From: Thauera humireducens
GTDB taxonomy: Bacteria > Pseudomonadota > Gammaproteobacteria > Burkholderiales > Rhodocyclaceae
DNA: 64,000 nucleotides
NCBI RefSeq assembly: GCF_001051995.2
Contig: NZ_CP014646.1
Coordinates: forward strand, 2,852,001-2,916,000
Reading direction: 5' to 3'
Position numbers and translations under genes: made by a program. Position 1 is the first letter of the stretch. The number at the start of each line of letters is the position of its first letter. Under the pieces are notes generated by a model that was not told where the DNA came from, made no database searches, and saw nothing but the letters and a program-made list of their open reading frames with translations. Positions 1 through 10,954 of the stretch are shown here, piece by piece.

Positions 1-965
1 AAATCGCGCAGGAAGTCATCCGCCGCATCGGCTACGACAATTCCGACATCGGCTTCGACTACAAGAGCTGCGCCGTGCTGGCCGCGATCAACCGCCAGTC
101 GCCCGACATCGCCCAGGGGGTGAATGCCGCCAACGACGACCCGCTCGATCAGGGCGCCGGCGACCAGGGCCTGATGTTCGGTTACGCGACCAACGAAACC
201 CCCAGCCTGATGCCGCTGCCGATCTACTACGCGCACCGAATCATGCAGCGCCAGGCCGAAGTGCGTAAGGACGGCCGCCTGCCGTGGCTGCGCCCGGATG
301 CCAAGAGCCAGCTGACGGTGAAGTACGTCGATGGCAAGCCGGTGGCGATCGACACCGTGGTCGTCTCCACCCAGCACGACCCGGACGTGACCCAGGAGCA
401 GATCCGTGAGGCGGTGATCGAGCTGATCATCAAGCCGGTGCTGCCCAAGGAGCTGATGCAGGGCGATGTGCGTTACCTGGTCAACCCCACCGGCCGCTTC
501 GTGGTCGGCGGCCCGCACGGCGACTGCGGCCTGACCGGGCGCAAGATCATCGTCGACACCTACGGCGGCGCGGCCCACCACGGCGGCGGCGCGTTCTCGG
601 GCAAGGACCCGTCCAAGGTCGACCGCTCGGCCGCCTACGCCGGCCGCTACGTGGCGAAGAACATCGTCGCCGCCGGCCTGGCCGACAAGTGCGAGGTGCA
701 GGTGGCGTACGCAATCGGCGTGGCGCGCCCGGTGAGCCTGATGGTCAACACCTTCGGCACCGGCAAGGTCGCCGACGAGAAGATCGTCGAACTGGTCGGC
801 AAGCACTTCGACCTGCGCCCGAAGGCCATCATCCAGACCCTGGACCTGCTGCGCCCGATCTACTCCAAGACCGCCGCCTACGGCCACTTCGGCCGCGACG
901 AGCCGGAGTTCAGCTGGGAGCAGACCGACAAGGCCGCCGCACTGCGCGCCGACGCCGGACTGTAA
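1..965 (+). CDS. metK: S-adenosylmethionine synthase, C-terminal part (5' end outside window)
   Basis: Makes S-adenosylmethionine from methionine and ATP in the cytoplasm; first step of the methyl cycle that ahcY and metF serve downstream. The reading frame is open from base 3, so about 320 C-terminal codons are present and roughly 65 N-terminal residues (family length about 385) lie before the window. Recognisable are the [12 protein letters not shown] motif, the [10 protein letters not shown] loop that binds phosphate and metal, and the C-terminal YGHFGR segment. A good rho-independent terminator follows directly. The first in-frame GTG, at 75, is internal and not the start. Identity is very secure. 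Confidence 0.97.
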   Translation, partial: IAQEVIRRIGYDNSDIGFDYKSCAVLAAINRQSPDIAQGVNAANDDPLDQGAGDQGLMFGYATNETPSLMPLPIYYAHRIMQRQAEVRKDGRLPWLRPDAKSQLTVKYVDGKPVAIDTVVVSTQHDPDVTQEQIREAVIELIIKPVLPKELMQGDVRYLVNPTGRFVVGGPHGDCGLTGRKIIVDTYGGAAHHGGGAFSGKDPSKVDRSAAYAGRYVAKNIVAAGLADKCEVQVAYAIGVARPVSLMVNTFGTGKVADEKIVELVGKHFDLRPKAIIQTLDLLRPIYSKTAAYGHFGRDEPEFSWEQTDKAAALRADAGL

Positions 966-982
966 TCCAAGCCAGTCCCATG

Positions 983-1017
983 CCCCTCGCCGGCAGCGGC
1001 GGGGGGCGTTTCGTTTT
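983..1017 (+). terminator. Rho-independent terminator of metK
   Basis: The 10-bp arms CCCCTCGCCG (983-992) and CGGCGGGGGG (997-1006) pair with one G-T wobble around a 4-base loop and are followed by CGTTTCGTTTT. It lies 17 bases after the metK stop and separates metK from the antiporter gene. Confidence 0.8.
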
Positions 1018-1089
1018 CAGGGCACGGCGCCGCGAACGCGTCGACGCCTATACTGTCTGTCAAAACTCCCCAGCACGCTCGATACGCCC

Positions 1090-2181
1090 ATGCTCCAGCA
1101 AGTCCTGATGTTTGGCCTCGGCCTCACCGTTCTCGTCATCGGCGCCGACGTACTGGTGCGCGGCGCCTCGCGCCTGGCGGTCTCCTTCGGCGTATCGCCG
1201 CTAGTGGTGGGCCTCACGGTGGTCGCCTTCGGCACCAGCGCACCGGAAATGGCGGTGTCGGTCGGCTCCGCATTGGCCGGCAGCCCCGACCTCGCGATCG
1301 GCAACGTGGTGGGCAGCAATATCTGCAACGTGCTGCTCATCCTCGGCATCTCGGCGCTGATCACACCGCTGCTGGTCGACGAGCAAATCATCCGCCAGGA
1401 GATCCCGATCATGATCGGCGTCTCCGCGCTGCTGGTGGTGATGGCGCTCGACGGCCGGATCGGCATTCTCGAATCCGTCGTCCTGTTCGCACTGGTCATC
1501 GCCTACACCATCTTCCTGGTCGTACAGTCGCGACGTGCCTCGAAGGCGGCGCAGGACGAGTTCGAGACCGAGATTCCGACCTCCACCTGGGACCGCCACT
1601 GGGCGGTGCAGGTGGCCCTGATCGTGGTCGGCCTGGTCATGCTGGTGGTGGGCGCGGACTGGCTGGTGGACGCTGCCGTCGCCTTCGCGCGCGCCTTCGG
1701 CATCAGCGACCTGGTGGTCGGACTGACCGTGGTGGCCGTTGGCACTTCGATGCCCGAGATCGCGACCTCGATCGTCGCCGCGATGCGGGGCCAGCGCGAA
1801 ATCGCGGTCGGCAACGTGGTCGGCAGCAACATCTTCAACATCCTGGCCGTACTCGGCGCCTCGGGCATCGCCTCGGGCATCACCACCGGCGCAGGCCTGC
1901 CGGTGTCGGAGGCTGCACGCAACTTCGACCTGTGGGTGATGCTGGCCGTCGCCTTCGCCTGCCTGCCGATCATGCTCTCGGGCCGCGAGATCGCACGCTG
2001 GGAAGGCGGCGTGTTCCTCGCCTACTACGCCATCTACACCGCCTGGCTGGTGCTGCAGGCGCAGCAGCACAGCAGCCTGCCGGCGTTCTCGGGCGTGATG
2101 CTGGGCTATGTGCTGCCGATCACTGTGATCACGCTGGTCGTCAGCATGGTCCGACAATCGGGCAGCACAGCCAGTCGCTGA
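1090..2181 (+). CDS. Calcium/sodium antiporter, CaCA family (YrbG-like)
   Basis: Integral inner-membrane cation exchanger of 363 residues, the usual length for the YrbG/CaCA family. It shows the duplicated alpha-repeat: the first copy carries GTSAPEMAVS near residue 50 and the second GTSMPEIATS near residue 220, with VVGSNI motifs after each; these acidic repeats form the ion site in characterised members. About ten hydrophobic segments are visible with a short polar loop near residues 140-170. The start ATG at 1090 follows the metK terminator by about 70 bases, and a TATACT -10-like hexamer lies at 1049-1054, so it probably has its own promoter. The actual ions moved cannot be read from sequence. 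Confidence 0.9.
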   Translation: MLQQVLMFGLGLTVLVIGADVLVRGASRLAVSFGVSPLVVGLTVVAFGTSAPEMAVSVGSALAGSPDLAIGNVVGSNICNVLLILGISALITPLLVDEQIIRQEIPIMIGVSALLVVMALDGRIGILESVVLFALVIAYTIFLVVQSRRASKAAQDEFETEIPTSTWDRHWAVQVALIVVGLVMLVVGADWLVDAAVAFARAFGISDLVVGLTVVAVGTSMPEIATSIVAAMRGQREIAVGNVVGSNIFNILAVLGASGIASGITTGAGLPVSEAARNFDLWVMLAVAFACLPIMLSGREIARWEGGVFLAYYAIYTAWLVLQAQQHSSLPAFSGVMLGYVLPITVITLVVSMVRQSGSTASR

Positions 2182-2199
2182 TCACCCCGGCGCCGGCTC

Positions 2200-3834
2200 T
2201 CAGGGCGACACGCGGAAGCGGCGTACCGACTGCTCGAGCGCGTCGGCGAGCTGGCTCAGCTCCCCGGCGCGCTGCAGCGAATCGCGCGTCGTACCGTGGC
2301 TTTCCTCGCTCATGCGGGCAATGCGCTCGACGCTCTGGGCGATGTCCGTACTGGCCTGGCGCTGTTCGCCAAGGGCGACGTTGATCGATCCGACCACCTC
2401 GCGCACCTCGACCGCGCTGCCCTCGAGCGCGGCCACGGCGGCACGCGCACGCTCGGCGTTCTCGGCGCCGCGCTCGGCGAGCTGACGTCCGTCCTCCATC
2501 GTCCCCACGGCCTGCCGGGCATTGGCCTGCACGCGCTCGATCATGGCGTTGATCTCATGGGTCGACTGGCGGGTACGCTCCGCCAGCTTGCGCACCTCGT
2601 CGGCGACGACGGCGAAACCGCGCCCCTGCTCGCCCGCGCGCGCAGCCTCGATCGCCGCATTGAGCGCCAGCAGGTTGGTCTGCTCGGCGATGTCCTGGAT
2701 CACCTGCGCGATGTTGGAGATGCTCTCCGCGCTGACGCCCAGGTCCGCCACCACCGCGGCCGATGCGGTCATGCGCTGCGCCACCAGGCCGATGGTCTCG
2801 ACCGCCTGGTTGATCACCTTCACGCTGTCGCGCACCTGTGCTTCCGACTCGCCGCTGAGGCGGTCGGCGTCGTTCGCATGCTCGGCCACCACCGAGATGC
2901 TGGTACTCAGCTCCTCGATCGAGGCTGCGATCGCCTGCGCGGCATCGGTCTGCACGAGCGACGCCGCGGCCACCTTCTCCTCGTTGCTGCGCAGGGTGTC
3001 GGCCGCGGCCACAAGCCGCCCGGCATCGGCACGGATGCCACGGATAATGGTTTCCAGTCCGCCCTGCATGCCCTGCATCGCGGCCAGCAGGCTGCGTCCG
3101 TCGCCACCGCGGACCACGACGCGCTGCTGCAGGTCTCCGTCGGCGATGCGGTGCGCGACCTCCGCAGCATAGGCGGGCTCGCCACCCAGTCGGCACAGCA
3201 CGTTACGCGTCACCAGCACCGAGGCCACCACGCACACCAGCAGCGCAAAGGCGCCCAGCCCCAGCACGACGAGCCGGCTGCGCTCCAGCGCCTGGGCCGA
3301 ATCCGAGCGCATCCCGGCGGTCAGCTTCTCGAGATGCTCGATCTGCTTCAGCAGTTCGCCGCGGATCTCGCGCCAGGCCGGCGTCTCACCGCGCACCAGC
3401 ACCTCGCGCGCAGCCTGCAGATCGTCGGCCCGCACCTTGGCGATCACCTCCGCCTGCAGCGGCGCCCAGCGCTGGACGACCTCCTGCATGCGCGCAGCCG
3501 CCGCCGCGCCGCCATCGAGAACATGCCCGCGCGCGACGATCTGCGCCAGCATGGCGTCGAACTGCTTTTTGGCCTGGTCGAAGTTCTCGTAGGCCTTCGA
3601 GTTGGCCGGGTCGAGCAGGATGTTGCGCAGCGCCTGGCCCATCTGCAGGCCCTGCGCGTAAGTGCGGGTGACGTCGCGCTCGACGGCGAGCTCGGTGTCG
3701 ATGAAGCCGGACAGGCGCTCGCCGCCGAGCTGCATCTGCCACAGTGCGCCACCCAGGGCGAGCAGGAAAAGACCACAGGTCGCGGCGGCCAGCAGCACCA
3801 GCTGGGATCTTACGGACAGGGTGTTGGAAGCCAT
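2200..3834 (-). CDS. Methyl-accepting chemotaxis protein
   Basis: Transmembrane chemoreceptor of 544 residues that signals to CheA/CheW. Starting at the ATG at 3834 (AAGAGAA upstream) gives the expected order: TM1 at about residues 11-33, a periplasmic helical ligand-binding domain of about 150 residues, TM2 at about 188-209, a HAMP linker, and the cytoplasmic signalling domain with the conserved hairpin tip ([20 protein letters not shown], about 384-403) followed by [17 protein letters not shown]. The longer open frame from 3972 adds 46 unlikely residues. The sensor looks like a four-helix-bundle type; the ligand is unknown. It sits alone, with no che genes nearby, and a 16-bp AT-rich palindrome lies about 55 bp upstream. 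Confidence 0.92.
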   Translation of the reverse strand: MASNTLSVRSQLVLLAAATCGLFLLALGGALWQMQLGGERLSGFIDTELAVERDVTRTYAQGLQMGQALRNILLDPANSKAYENFDQAKKQFDAMLAQIVARGHVLDGGAAAAARMQEVVQRWAPLQAEVIAKVRADDLQAAREVLVRGETPAWREIRGELLKQIEHLEKLTAGMRSDSAQALERSRLVVLGLGAFALLVCVVASVLVTRNVLCRLGGEPAYAAEVAHRIADGDLQQRVVVRGGDGRSLLAAMQGMQGGLETIIRGIRADAGRLVAAADTLRSNEEKVAAASLVQTDAAQAIAASIEELSTSISVVAEHANDADRLSGESEAQVRDSVKVINQAVETIGLVAQRMTASAAVVADLGVSAESISNIAQVIQDIAEQTNLLALNAAIEAARAGEQGRGFAVVADEVRKLAERTRQSTHEINAMIERVQANARQAVGTMEDGRQLAERGAENAERARAAVAALEGSAVEVREVVGSINVALGEQRQASTDIAQSVERIARMSEESHGTTRDSLQRAGELSQLADALEQSVRRFRVSP

Positions 3835-3890
3835 ATCTGTTCTCTTGCGTGCAGTAAGGGAGAGTGCCCCGGCGCCGGGCCCGGGCTGTA

Positions 3891-3906
3891 ATAAGAATAT
3901 TCTTAT
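3891..3906. promoter_or_regulatory. Perfect 16-bp AT-rich palindrome upstream of the chemoreceptor gene
   Basis: ATAAGAATATTCTTAT is a perfect inverted repeat in otherwise strongly GC-rich DNA, 57 bp before the chemoreceptor start and about 110 bp before the ahcY promoter. Position and symmetry suggest an operator or promoter element for the chemoreceptor gene; the binding protein is not known. Confidence 0.45.
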
Positions 3907-3993
3907 AAGCATATCGGCAGCATGACGAAAGCCTTTAGGGACGATGTCACGCTCGGGAGGCTGGTCGCGCATCGCGCGCCAGCTGCATCACGG

Positions 3994-4020
3994 TTCACGA
4001 CCGCCGCCATCAGCTATAAT
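3994..4020 (+). promoter_or_regulatory. Promoter of the SAH riboswitch-ahcY transcript
   Basis: A perfect TATAAT -10 box occupies 4015-4020, with a weak TTCACG -35-like hexamer at 3994-3999 (15-bp spacing). Transcription would start near 4027, just before the first paired base of the riboswitch, which is what a riboswitch leader requires. Confidence 0.6.
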
Positions 4021-4028
4021 CCGAGCAC

Positions 4029-4122
4029 TCCGAGGAGCGCTGCGAGGCGCCGGGCCGTCCGGCCCTGGCCCCCAGGCTCGGACCCCGCCGCCATGGCGGG
4101 CAGCAGTCAACGGCGCTCACCC
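4029..4122 (+). promoter_or_regulatory. S-adenosylhomocysteine (SAH) riboswitch
   Basis: The leader of ahcY contains the known SAH-riboswitch core: CCGAGGAGCGCTGC at 4030-4043, CCAGGCTCGG at 4072-4081 and AACGGCGCTCACC at 4109-4121. P1 can form between GAGCGC (4035-4040) and GCGCTC (4113-4118), and the pseudoknot between CCGAG (4030-4034) and CTCGG (4077-4081). In the characterised class SAH binding switches on the hydrolase that removes it. Downstream GGTGAGC (4161-4167) is complementary to GCTCACC (4115-4121) and could compete with P1 when SAH is absent; that switching partner is inference. Confidence 0.88.
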
Positions 4123-4228
4123 TGCTAATCATCTTCAACCCTGCCGGGTTCGGGATGTCGGGTGAGCCCCTTGCAGTCAGTTCGCGCTGCCCTCTCCCCT
4201 CCCGCCCGGCCATAGCATGGAGCTTCAC

Positions 4229-5644
<1,416 letters not shown>

Positions 5645-5665
5645 GCGACGCCGGAGGCCGTCCCG

Positions 5666-6523
5666 ATGAGCATGAATTCCTTCCATGCCCGCCAGGGACG
5701 GCCGCGCCATGCGGCCGAGCACAGGCAGCCGGTCGATCGCCACGGCCTGCTGAGGATCGACCAGCTGCTGGTGGCGCAGGGGCTCGCGCCCTCGCGCACT
5801 GCGGCGCGCGCGCTGATCGAGGCCGGTCGCGTCAGCCATGAGGGCCAGCCGGTCACCAAGCCGGCGCTGGAACTGCCGCCCGACGCCCGGCTGGCCGTCA
5901 TTCCGGACGACAGCGACCGCTTCGTCTCCCGCGGCGCGCTCAAGCTCGAAGGCGCGCTCGCGCGCAGCGGCCTGGACGTGCGCGGCACCATCTGTCTCGA
6001 CATCGGCCAGTCCACCGGCGGCTTCACCGACTGCCTGCTGCAGGCCGGTGCGACGAAGGTGGTCGGGGTCGAGGTCGGCCACGACCAGCTCCATCCGCGC
6101 CTGCGCAAGGATCACCGCTGCGTCACGCTCGAAGGCCTCAACGCCCGCCAGCTCACCACGGCGGATCTCGGCACGCACTGCCCGCCGCACGGTTTCGATC
6201 TGCTGGTGTGCGACGCCAGCTTCATCTCGCTCGCCCTGCTGCTGCCGCAGTGGGCGGACCTGCTGTCGCCCAGCGGCCATGTGCTGGCGCTGGTCAAACC
6301 GCAGTTCGAGGTGGGCCAGCAAGGCCTGGGCAAGGGCGGCATCGTGCGCGACGCCTCGCTGTACGCCGAGGTCGAAACCCGCCTGCGCGAAGCGGCCCAC
6401 GCCGCCGGGCTGATCATCCTCGACTGGTTCGATTCGCCCATCACCGGCGGCGACGGCAACCGCGAATTCTTCTTCCACGCCATCCGCACGCCGGGTGGCG
6501 ACACCGATCCGGACACACCATGA
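5666..6523 (+). CDS. tlyA: TlyA family rRNA (cytidine-2'-O)-methyltransferase
   Basis: 285-residue protein with an S4 RNA-binding domain (about residues 28-85, RIDQLLVAQGLAPSRTAARA) followed by an FtsJ-like SAM-dependent methyltransferase domain (FVSRGALKLEGAL, DIGQSTGGFTDCLLQAG, KPQFE). Family members methylate cytidines of 16S and 23S rRNA; the older name is hemolysin A. The start has GGAGG eight bases upstream. It lies between ahcY and metF and overlaps metF by ATGA, so the three are likely co-transcribed; the enzyme uses SAM and produces SAH, matching its company. Whether it acts on one or both rRNAs cannot be told. Confidence 0.9.
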   Translation: MSMNSFHARQGRPRHAAEHRQPVDRHGLLRIDQLLVAQGLAPSRTAARALIEAGRVSHEGQPVTKPALELPPDARLAVIPDDSDRFVSRGALKLEGALARSGLDVRGTICLDIGQSTGGFTDCLLQAGATKVVGVEVGHDQLHPRLRKDHRCVTLEGLNARQLTTADLGTHCPPHGFDLLVCDASFISLALLLPQWADLLSPSGHVLALVKPQFEVGQQGLGKGGIVRDASLYAEVETRLREAAHAAGLIILDWFDSPITGGDGNREFFFHAIRTPGGDTDPDTP

Positions 6524-7353
6524 GCATCGACATCTCGATCGAGTTCTTCCCCCCCAACACCGCCGAAGGCGCCGACAAGCTGCGTGCCACGCGCGACAAG
6601 CTGGCGGCCCTGAAGCCCGCCTTCTTCTCCGTCACCTATGGCGCCGGCGGCTCCACCCGCGAGCGCACCTTCGCCACCGTCAAGGAAATCGCCGCCGCCG
6701 GCTACGAGGCGGCACCGCACCTGTCCTGCATCGGCTCGACCCGCGACAGCATCCGCGAGATCCTGCGCGAATACGCCGACGCCGGCATCCGCCGCATCGT
6801 CGCGCTGCGCGGCGACCTGCCTTCGGGCGCAGGCGCGGCAGGCGAGTTCCGCTATGCCAACGAGCTGGTGGAGTTCATCCGCGCCGAAACCGGCGACCGC
6901 TTCCTCATCGAAGTCGCCGCCTACCCGGAATGGCACCCGCAGGCCCGCAGCCCGAAGGACGACCTGCTCGCCTTCAAGCGCAAGGCCGACGCCGGCGCCA
7001 ATTCCGCGATCACGCAGTACTTCTACAACCTCGACGCCTACCTGCACTTCGTCGATGCGGTGCGCAAGCTGGGTGTCGACATCCCCATCGTGCCCGGCAT
7101 CATGCCGATCGGCAGCTTCAGCAAGCTGGCGCGCTTCTCCGACGCCTGCGGCGCCGAGATCCCGCGCTGGATGCGCAAGACCTTCGAGAGCTACGGCGAC
7201 GACGCCGATGCGATCCGCGCTTTCGGCCTCGACGTGGTCACCCGCCTGTGCGAGAAGCTGATCGCCGAGGGTGCGCCTGGACTGCACTTCTACAGCATGA
7301 ACATGGCCGGCCCGACGATCGAGATCTGCCGCCGGCTCGGGCTGCACCACTGA
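6520..7353 (+). CDS. metF: 5,10-methylenetetrahydrofolate reductase
   Basis: FAD enzyme of 277 residues that reduces methylene-THF to methyl-THF, the methyl donor for methionine synthesis from homocysteine released by AhcY. Motifs include IEFFPPNTAEG at the N-terminus, VTYGAGGSTRERT, HLSCIGSTRDSI, RGDLP, and PGIMPIGSFSKLARF. The ATG overlaps the tlyA stop (ATGA), indicating translational coupling. Length and motifs match short bacterial MetF. An 11-bp perfect hairpin follows the stop. Confidence 0.96.
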   Translation: MSIDISIEFFPPNTAEGADKLRATRDKLAALKPAFFSVTYGAGGSTRERTFATVKEIAAAGYEAAPHLSCIGSTRDSIREILREYADAGIRRIVALRGDLPSGAGAAGEFRYANELVEFIRAETGDRFLIEVAAYPEWHPQARSPKDDLLAFKRKADAGANSAITQYFYNLDAYLHFVDAVRKLGVDIPIVPGIMPIGSFSKLARFSDACGAEIPRWMRKTFESYGDDADAIRAFGLDVVTRLCEKLIAEGAPGLHFYSMNMAGPTIEICRRLGLHH

Positions 7354-7358
7354 CGCCC

Positions 7359-7390
7359 GTCACGGCCGCAGTTCGGTCGGCGGCCGTGAC
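7359..7390 (+). terminator. Stem-loop after metF
   Basis: Perfect 11-bp arms GTCACGGCCGC (7359-7369) and GCGGCCGTGAC (7380-7390) with a 10-base loop, beginning six bases after the metF stop. There is no U-run, so it may be a transcript-end stabiliser or an atypical terminator of the ahcY-tlyA-metF operon. Confidence 0.45.
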
Positions 7391-7488
7391 CAATCGCACT
7401 TCGTCCCGCGCTTGCTCCACCGCTCCGCCGTGCGGGCTAACATGCAGGCATCGCCTGCGGCACGCGCCGTCGCCTGACGAAGGTCATC

Positions 7489-9402
7489 ATGATCAAGACA
7501 CTTCAACACATCCCGCTGACCGGCGAACTGCCGAGCCCGAAGGGCGTCGCGCTCGCAATCCTGGAGATGTGCCGCAATGAAGACACGACGATCAGCGAGA
7601 TCGCGCACATTGCCCAGACCGACCCGGCGCTGGCGGGGCGGCTGATCCGCAACGCCAACGCGGCCAGCAGCGGCGTCCGACCGATCGCCTCCGTCACCGA
7701 CGCGATCATGCGCCTGGGCATGGGCACGGTCCGCAACCTGGCGATGGGCTTCTCGCTGATCGACCAGTATCACTCCGGTCCCTGTGCGGGATTCGACTAC
7801 GAACGCTTCTGGTCCTACTCGCTGCTGGTGGCGCTCGCGATGCAGGAGTTCGGCCGGATGACGGGCGCGGGTGCGGCCGAGGAACTGTTTGCCTGCGGCC
7901 TGCTGTCGCAGATCGGGCGGCTTGCGCTGGCGACCCTCTATCCGCAGGAATACGCCGGGCTGCTGAACGAGACCAACGCGAGGGCAAGGCTGGCCGAACT
8001 CGAGCACGAGCGCCTGCACACCGACCACAACGAACTGACGGCGGCCCTGCTGTCCGACTGGGGCCTGCCGCTGGCCCTGATCGAGCCCATCCACTACCAC
8101 GAAGCACCGGACAAGGCCCCGTTCACACCCGGCTCGCGCCCGCACCAGCTGACCCACCTGTTCTACCTCGCCAAGCGCATCGGCGACCTCGGCCTCTCGC
8201 CCGAATCCGAGCGCAACGGGCACACGGCCGAACTCCTGCTGCTGGGCGGCAAGATCGGTCTCGACGCCGACCAGCTCGGCGCACGCATCGACGGCATCGT
8301 GACGGCCTGGCACGAATGGGGCGAACTGCTGAAGGTTCCCGCCTCGGCACTGCCGAGCTTCAAGCAGATGTGCGCCGGCCAGGCCCCGCGTCCGGAAGAC
8401 GGCGACAGCCCGGCCTCGCTGCGCGTGCTGCTGGTGGACGACGACGCCACGACACGCCACATGCTCGAAGGCGTGCTGGGCGATTCGCTCGGCCACACCG
8501 TGCAGTCGGCAGGCAGCGGCGAGGAAGCCCTGGCGACGGCGCTGCAGTTCATGCCGCAGGTTGTCGTCACCGACTGGCTGATGCCGGGCATGAGCGGTAT
8601 CGAGCTGTGCCGCGCCTTGCGGGCAACCGACTGGGGGCAGACGATTTACATCATCATGCTGTCCGGCATCGACACCCGCGACGAAGCCACCGAAGCCTTC
8701 GAGGCCGGTGCAGACGATTTCGTCGCCAAGCCGGTCGACCTGCGCACCCTGCGCGCCCGCCTGCGCGCTGCCTGGCGCTACGTGCATCTGCTCGATGCCT
8801 GGGAGACGGACCGCGCTCAGCTGCGCCAGTTTGCCGCCGAGCTTGCGATCAGCAACCGTCGCCTGTCGCATGCGGCGATGACCGACCAGCTCACCGGCCT
8901 GCCCAACCGCCGGGCCGGCATGAGCGAGCTGGAAAAGGCGTGGAGCGCGAGCGGGCGCGCGGTACAGCCGATGGCGGTGCTGGTCATCGACGTCGATCAT
9001 TTCAAGCGCATCAACGACAGCTACGGCCATGCCGTGGGTGACCATGTGCTGCGCGAGGTGGCGCAGACCCTGCAGCAGTCGGCACGGCGCGAGGACGTCG
9101 TCTGCCGCCTGGGCGGCGAGGAATTCCTGATGGTGTGCGCCAACACCGACCTACGTGCAGCGCTCGGCGCCGGCGAGCGCCTGCGCAAGCTGGTGGCGGC
9201 GCTGGCGATCAAGGTCGGCGGGCACGAGATCCAGCTGTCGATCAGCATCGGCATCGCCGCCCGCGAAGCTTCGATGACCGACGCCGACATGCTGGTCAAC
9301 GCCGCCGACCGTGCGCTCTACCGTGCCAAGGAAGGCGGCCGCAACCGCAGTTGCATCTGCCTGCAGGGACAGCTGCGCTGCGGCCCCTGGCAGGCACGTT
9401 GA
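7489..9402 (+). CDS. HDOD-REC-GGDEF signalling protein (probable diguanylate cyclase)
   Basis: 637-residue cytoplasmic protein with three modules: an N-terminal HDOD domain (about residues 8-240, with the IAQTDPALAGRLIRNAN signature), a response-regulator receiver domain (about 310-430; acidic patch VDDD near 317, phospho-acceptor Asp362 in VTDWLMPG, Lys414 in KPVD) and a C-terminal GGDEF domain (about 465-630). The active site reads GGEEF (542-546) and the RRED motif (533-536) sits exactly where the inhibitory c-di-GMP I-site belongs, so it should be an active, feedback-controlled cyclase. No partner histidine kinase is adjacent. The HDOD domain has no proven output here. It converges with the HerA-like gene, stops 6 bp apart. 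Confidence 0.88.
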   Translation: MIKTLQHIPLTGELPSPKGVALAILEMCRNEDTTISEIAHIAQTDPALAGRLIRNANAASSGVRPIASVTDAIMRLGMGTVRNLAMGFSLIDQYHSGPCAGFDYERFWSYSLLVALAMQEFGRMTGAGAAEELFACGLLSQIGRLALATLYPQEYAGLLNETNARARLAELEHERLHTDHNELTAALLSDWGLPLALIEPIHYHEAPDKAPFTPGSRPHQLTHLFYLAKRIGDLGLSPESERNGHTAELLLLGGKIGLDADQLGARIDGIVTAWHEWGELLKVPASALPSFKQMCAGQAPRPEDGDSPASLRVLLVDDDATTRHMLEGVLGDSLGHTVQSAGSGEEALATALQFMPQVVVTDWLMPGMSGIELCRALRATDWGQTIYIIMLSGIDTRDEATEAFEAGADDFVAKPVDLRTLRARLRAAWRYVHLLDAWETDRAQLRQFAAELAISNRRLSHAAMTDQLTGLPNRRAGMSELEKAWSASGRAVQPMAVLVIDVDHFKRINDSYGHAVGDHVLREVAQTLQQSARREDVVCRLGGEEFLMVCANTDLRAALGAGERLRKLVAALAIKVGGHEIQLSISIGIAAREASMTDADMLVNAADRALYRAKEGGRNRSCICLQGQLRCGPWQAR

Positions 9403-9408
9403 GCGGCC

Positions 9409-10917
9409 TTAGCGCCGGCTGCTGCCACCGAGCAGCGAACCGAGGATGCCGCGCACGATCTGGCGGCCGATGCTGCTGCCGATGGTGCGCGTGACCGTCT
9501 TCGCCGCAATCTGCACCAGGCCGTCGCGCTGCCCCCCGCGCGGACCGGTGGATCCGAACAGGATGTCGTTGAGCCCGCCGCCGGCCTGACCGGCCTTCGC
9601 AGTCTCGACGGCCTGCGCCTCGGCACGTGCCGCCGCGCCTTCGGCCTGCGCGCGCAACATCTCGTAGGCCGACTCGCGGTCGACCGCCTTCTCGTAGTGG
9701 CCGTAGATGACCGAGCCGGCGATCGCCGCCTGGCGCTCGGCTGTGGTCAGCGGACCGAGGCGGGAGTCGGGTGCGATCACGAAGCAGCGCTCGGTGACCT
9801 GCGGCCGGCCCTTCTCGTCGAGGCAGGAGATCAAGGCCTCGCCCACGCCCAGTTCGGTGATGGCGGCCACGGCATCGAAGGCCGGGTTCGGGCGCATGGT
9901 GTCGGCCGCGGTCTTGACCGCCTTCTGGTCGCGCGGGGTGAAGGCGCGCAGCGCGTGCTGGACGCGGTTGCCGAGCTGGCCGAGCACGGTCTCGGGCACG
10001 TCCAGCGGGTTCTGGGTGACGAAATACACGCCCACGCCCTTGGAGCGGATCAGGCGCACCACCTGCTCGATCTTCTCCACCAGTGCCTTCGGTGCATCGT
10101 TGAACAGCAGGTGGGCCTCGTCGAAGAAGAACACCAGCTTGGGCTTGTCCGGGTCGCCGACCTCGGGCAGCTGCTCGAAGAGTTCCGACAGCATCCACAG
10201 CAGGAAGGTGGAGTAGAGCTTGGGCGAGTGGAAGAGCTTGTCGGCGGCCAGTACGTTGATCACGCCGCGGCCGTCGGCGTCGGTCTGCATCAGGTCGGCG
10301 ATGTCGAGCATCGGCTCGCCGAAGAACACGTCGCCGCCCTGCTCTTCCAGCGCCAGCAGGTTGCGCTGGATGGCGCCGATGGAGGCGGTGGAGATGTTGC
10401 CGTACCCGGTGGTGAAGCTCTTCGCGTTCTCGCCTACGTACTGGACCATCGCGCGCAGGTCCTTGAGGTCGAGCAGCAGCATGCCGTTGTCGTCGGCGAT
10501 CTTGAATACCAGCGTCAGCACGCCGGTCTGGGTGTCGTTGAGGTTGAGCAGGCGCGCGATCAGCAGCGGCCCCATGTCGGAGATGGTCGCCCGCACCGGG
10601 TGACCCTGCTCGCCGAACACATCCCAGAACACCGCGGTGTTGGCACGCGGCGTGAACTCGGTGATGCCGATGGCGGCCAGGCGCTGCATCAGCTTGTCGG
10701 ACCTGAGGCCCGCGGCACCGATGCCCGAGAGGTCGCCCTTGATGTCGGCCACGAACACCGGTACGCCGATGGCCGCAAAGGACTCGGCGAGCTTCTGCAG
10801 CGTCACCGTCTTGCCTGTGCCGGTCGCCCCGGTGATCAGGCCGTGGCGGTTGGCCAGGCGCGGGAGCAGGTGGATCTCCTTGTCGGCGGTCTTGGCAATC
10901 AGCAGCGCTTCGGTCAT
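9409..10917 (-). CDS. HerA-like ATPase, DUF853 family (YjgR-like)
   Basis: 502-residue P-loop ATPase. Walker A is [10 protein letters not shown] near residue 30 and Walker B is [12 protein letters not shown] near residue 270, with [18 protein letters not shown] and STGPRGG stretches typical of the DUF853/YjgR family, which is related to HerA/FtsK DNA translocases. The biological role of the family is not established. The start at 10917 gives the family N-terminus [10 protein letters not shown]; the longer frame to 11151 is low-complexity read-through. The C-terminus, rich in Gly and Arg ([20 protein letters not shown]), is also typical. Confidence 0.88.
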   Translation of the reverse strand: MTEALLIAKTADKEIHLLPRLANRHGLITGATGTGKTVTLQKLAESFAAIGVPVFVADIKGDLSGIGAAGLRSDKLMQRLAAIGITEFTPRANTAVFWDVFGEQGHPVRATISDMGPLLIARLLNLNDTQTGVLTLVFKIADDNGMLLLDLKDLRAMVQYVGENAKSFTTGYGNISTASIGAIQRNLLALEEQGGDVFFGEPMLDIADLMQTDADGRGVINVLAADKLFHSPKLYSTFLLWMLSELFEQLPEVGDPDKPKLVFFFDEAHLLFNDAPKALVEKIEQVVRLIRSKGVGVYFVTQNPLDVPETVLGQLGNRVQHALRAFTPRDQKAVKTAADTMRPNPAFDAVAAITELGVGEALISCLDEKGRPQVTERCFVIAPDSRLGPLTTAERQAAIAGSVIYGHYEKAVDRESAYEMLRAQAEGAAARAEAQAVETAKAGQAGGGLNDILFGSTGPRGGQRDGLVQIAAKTVTRTIGSSIGRQIVRGILGSLLGGSSRR

Positions 10918-10954
10918 CGCAGTCCCCGGGGTGGTCGTGTTGCGCCCGAGTGTA

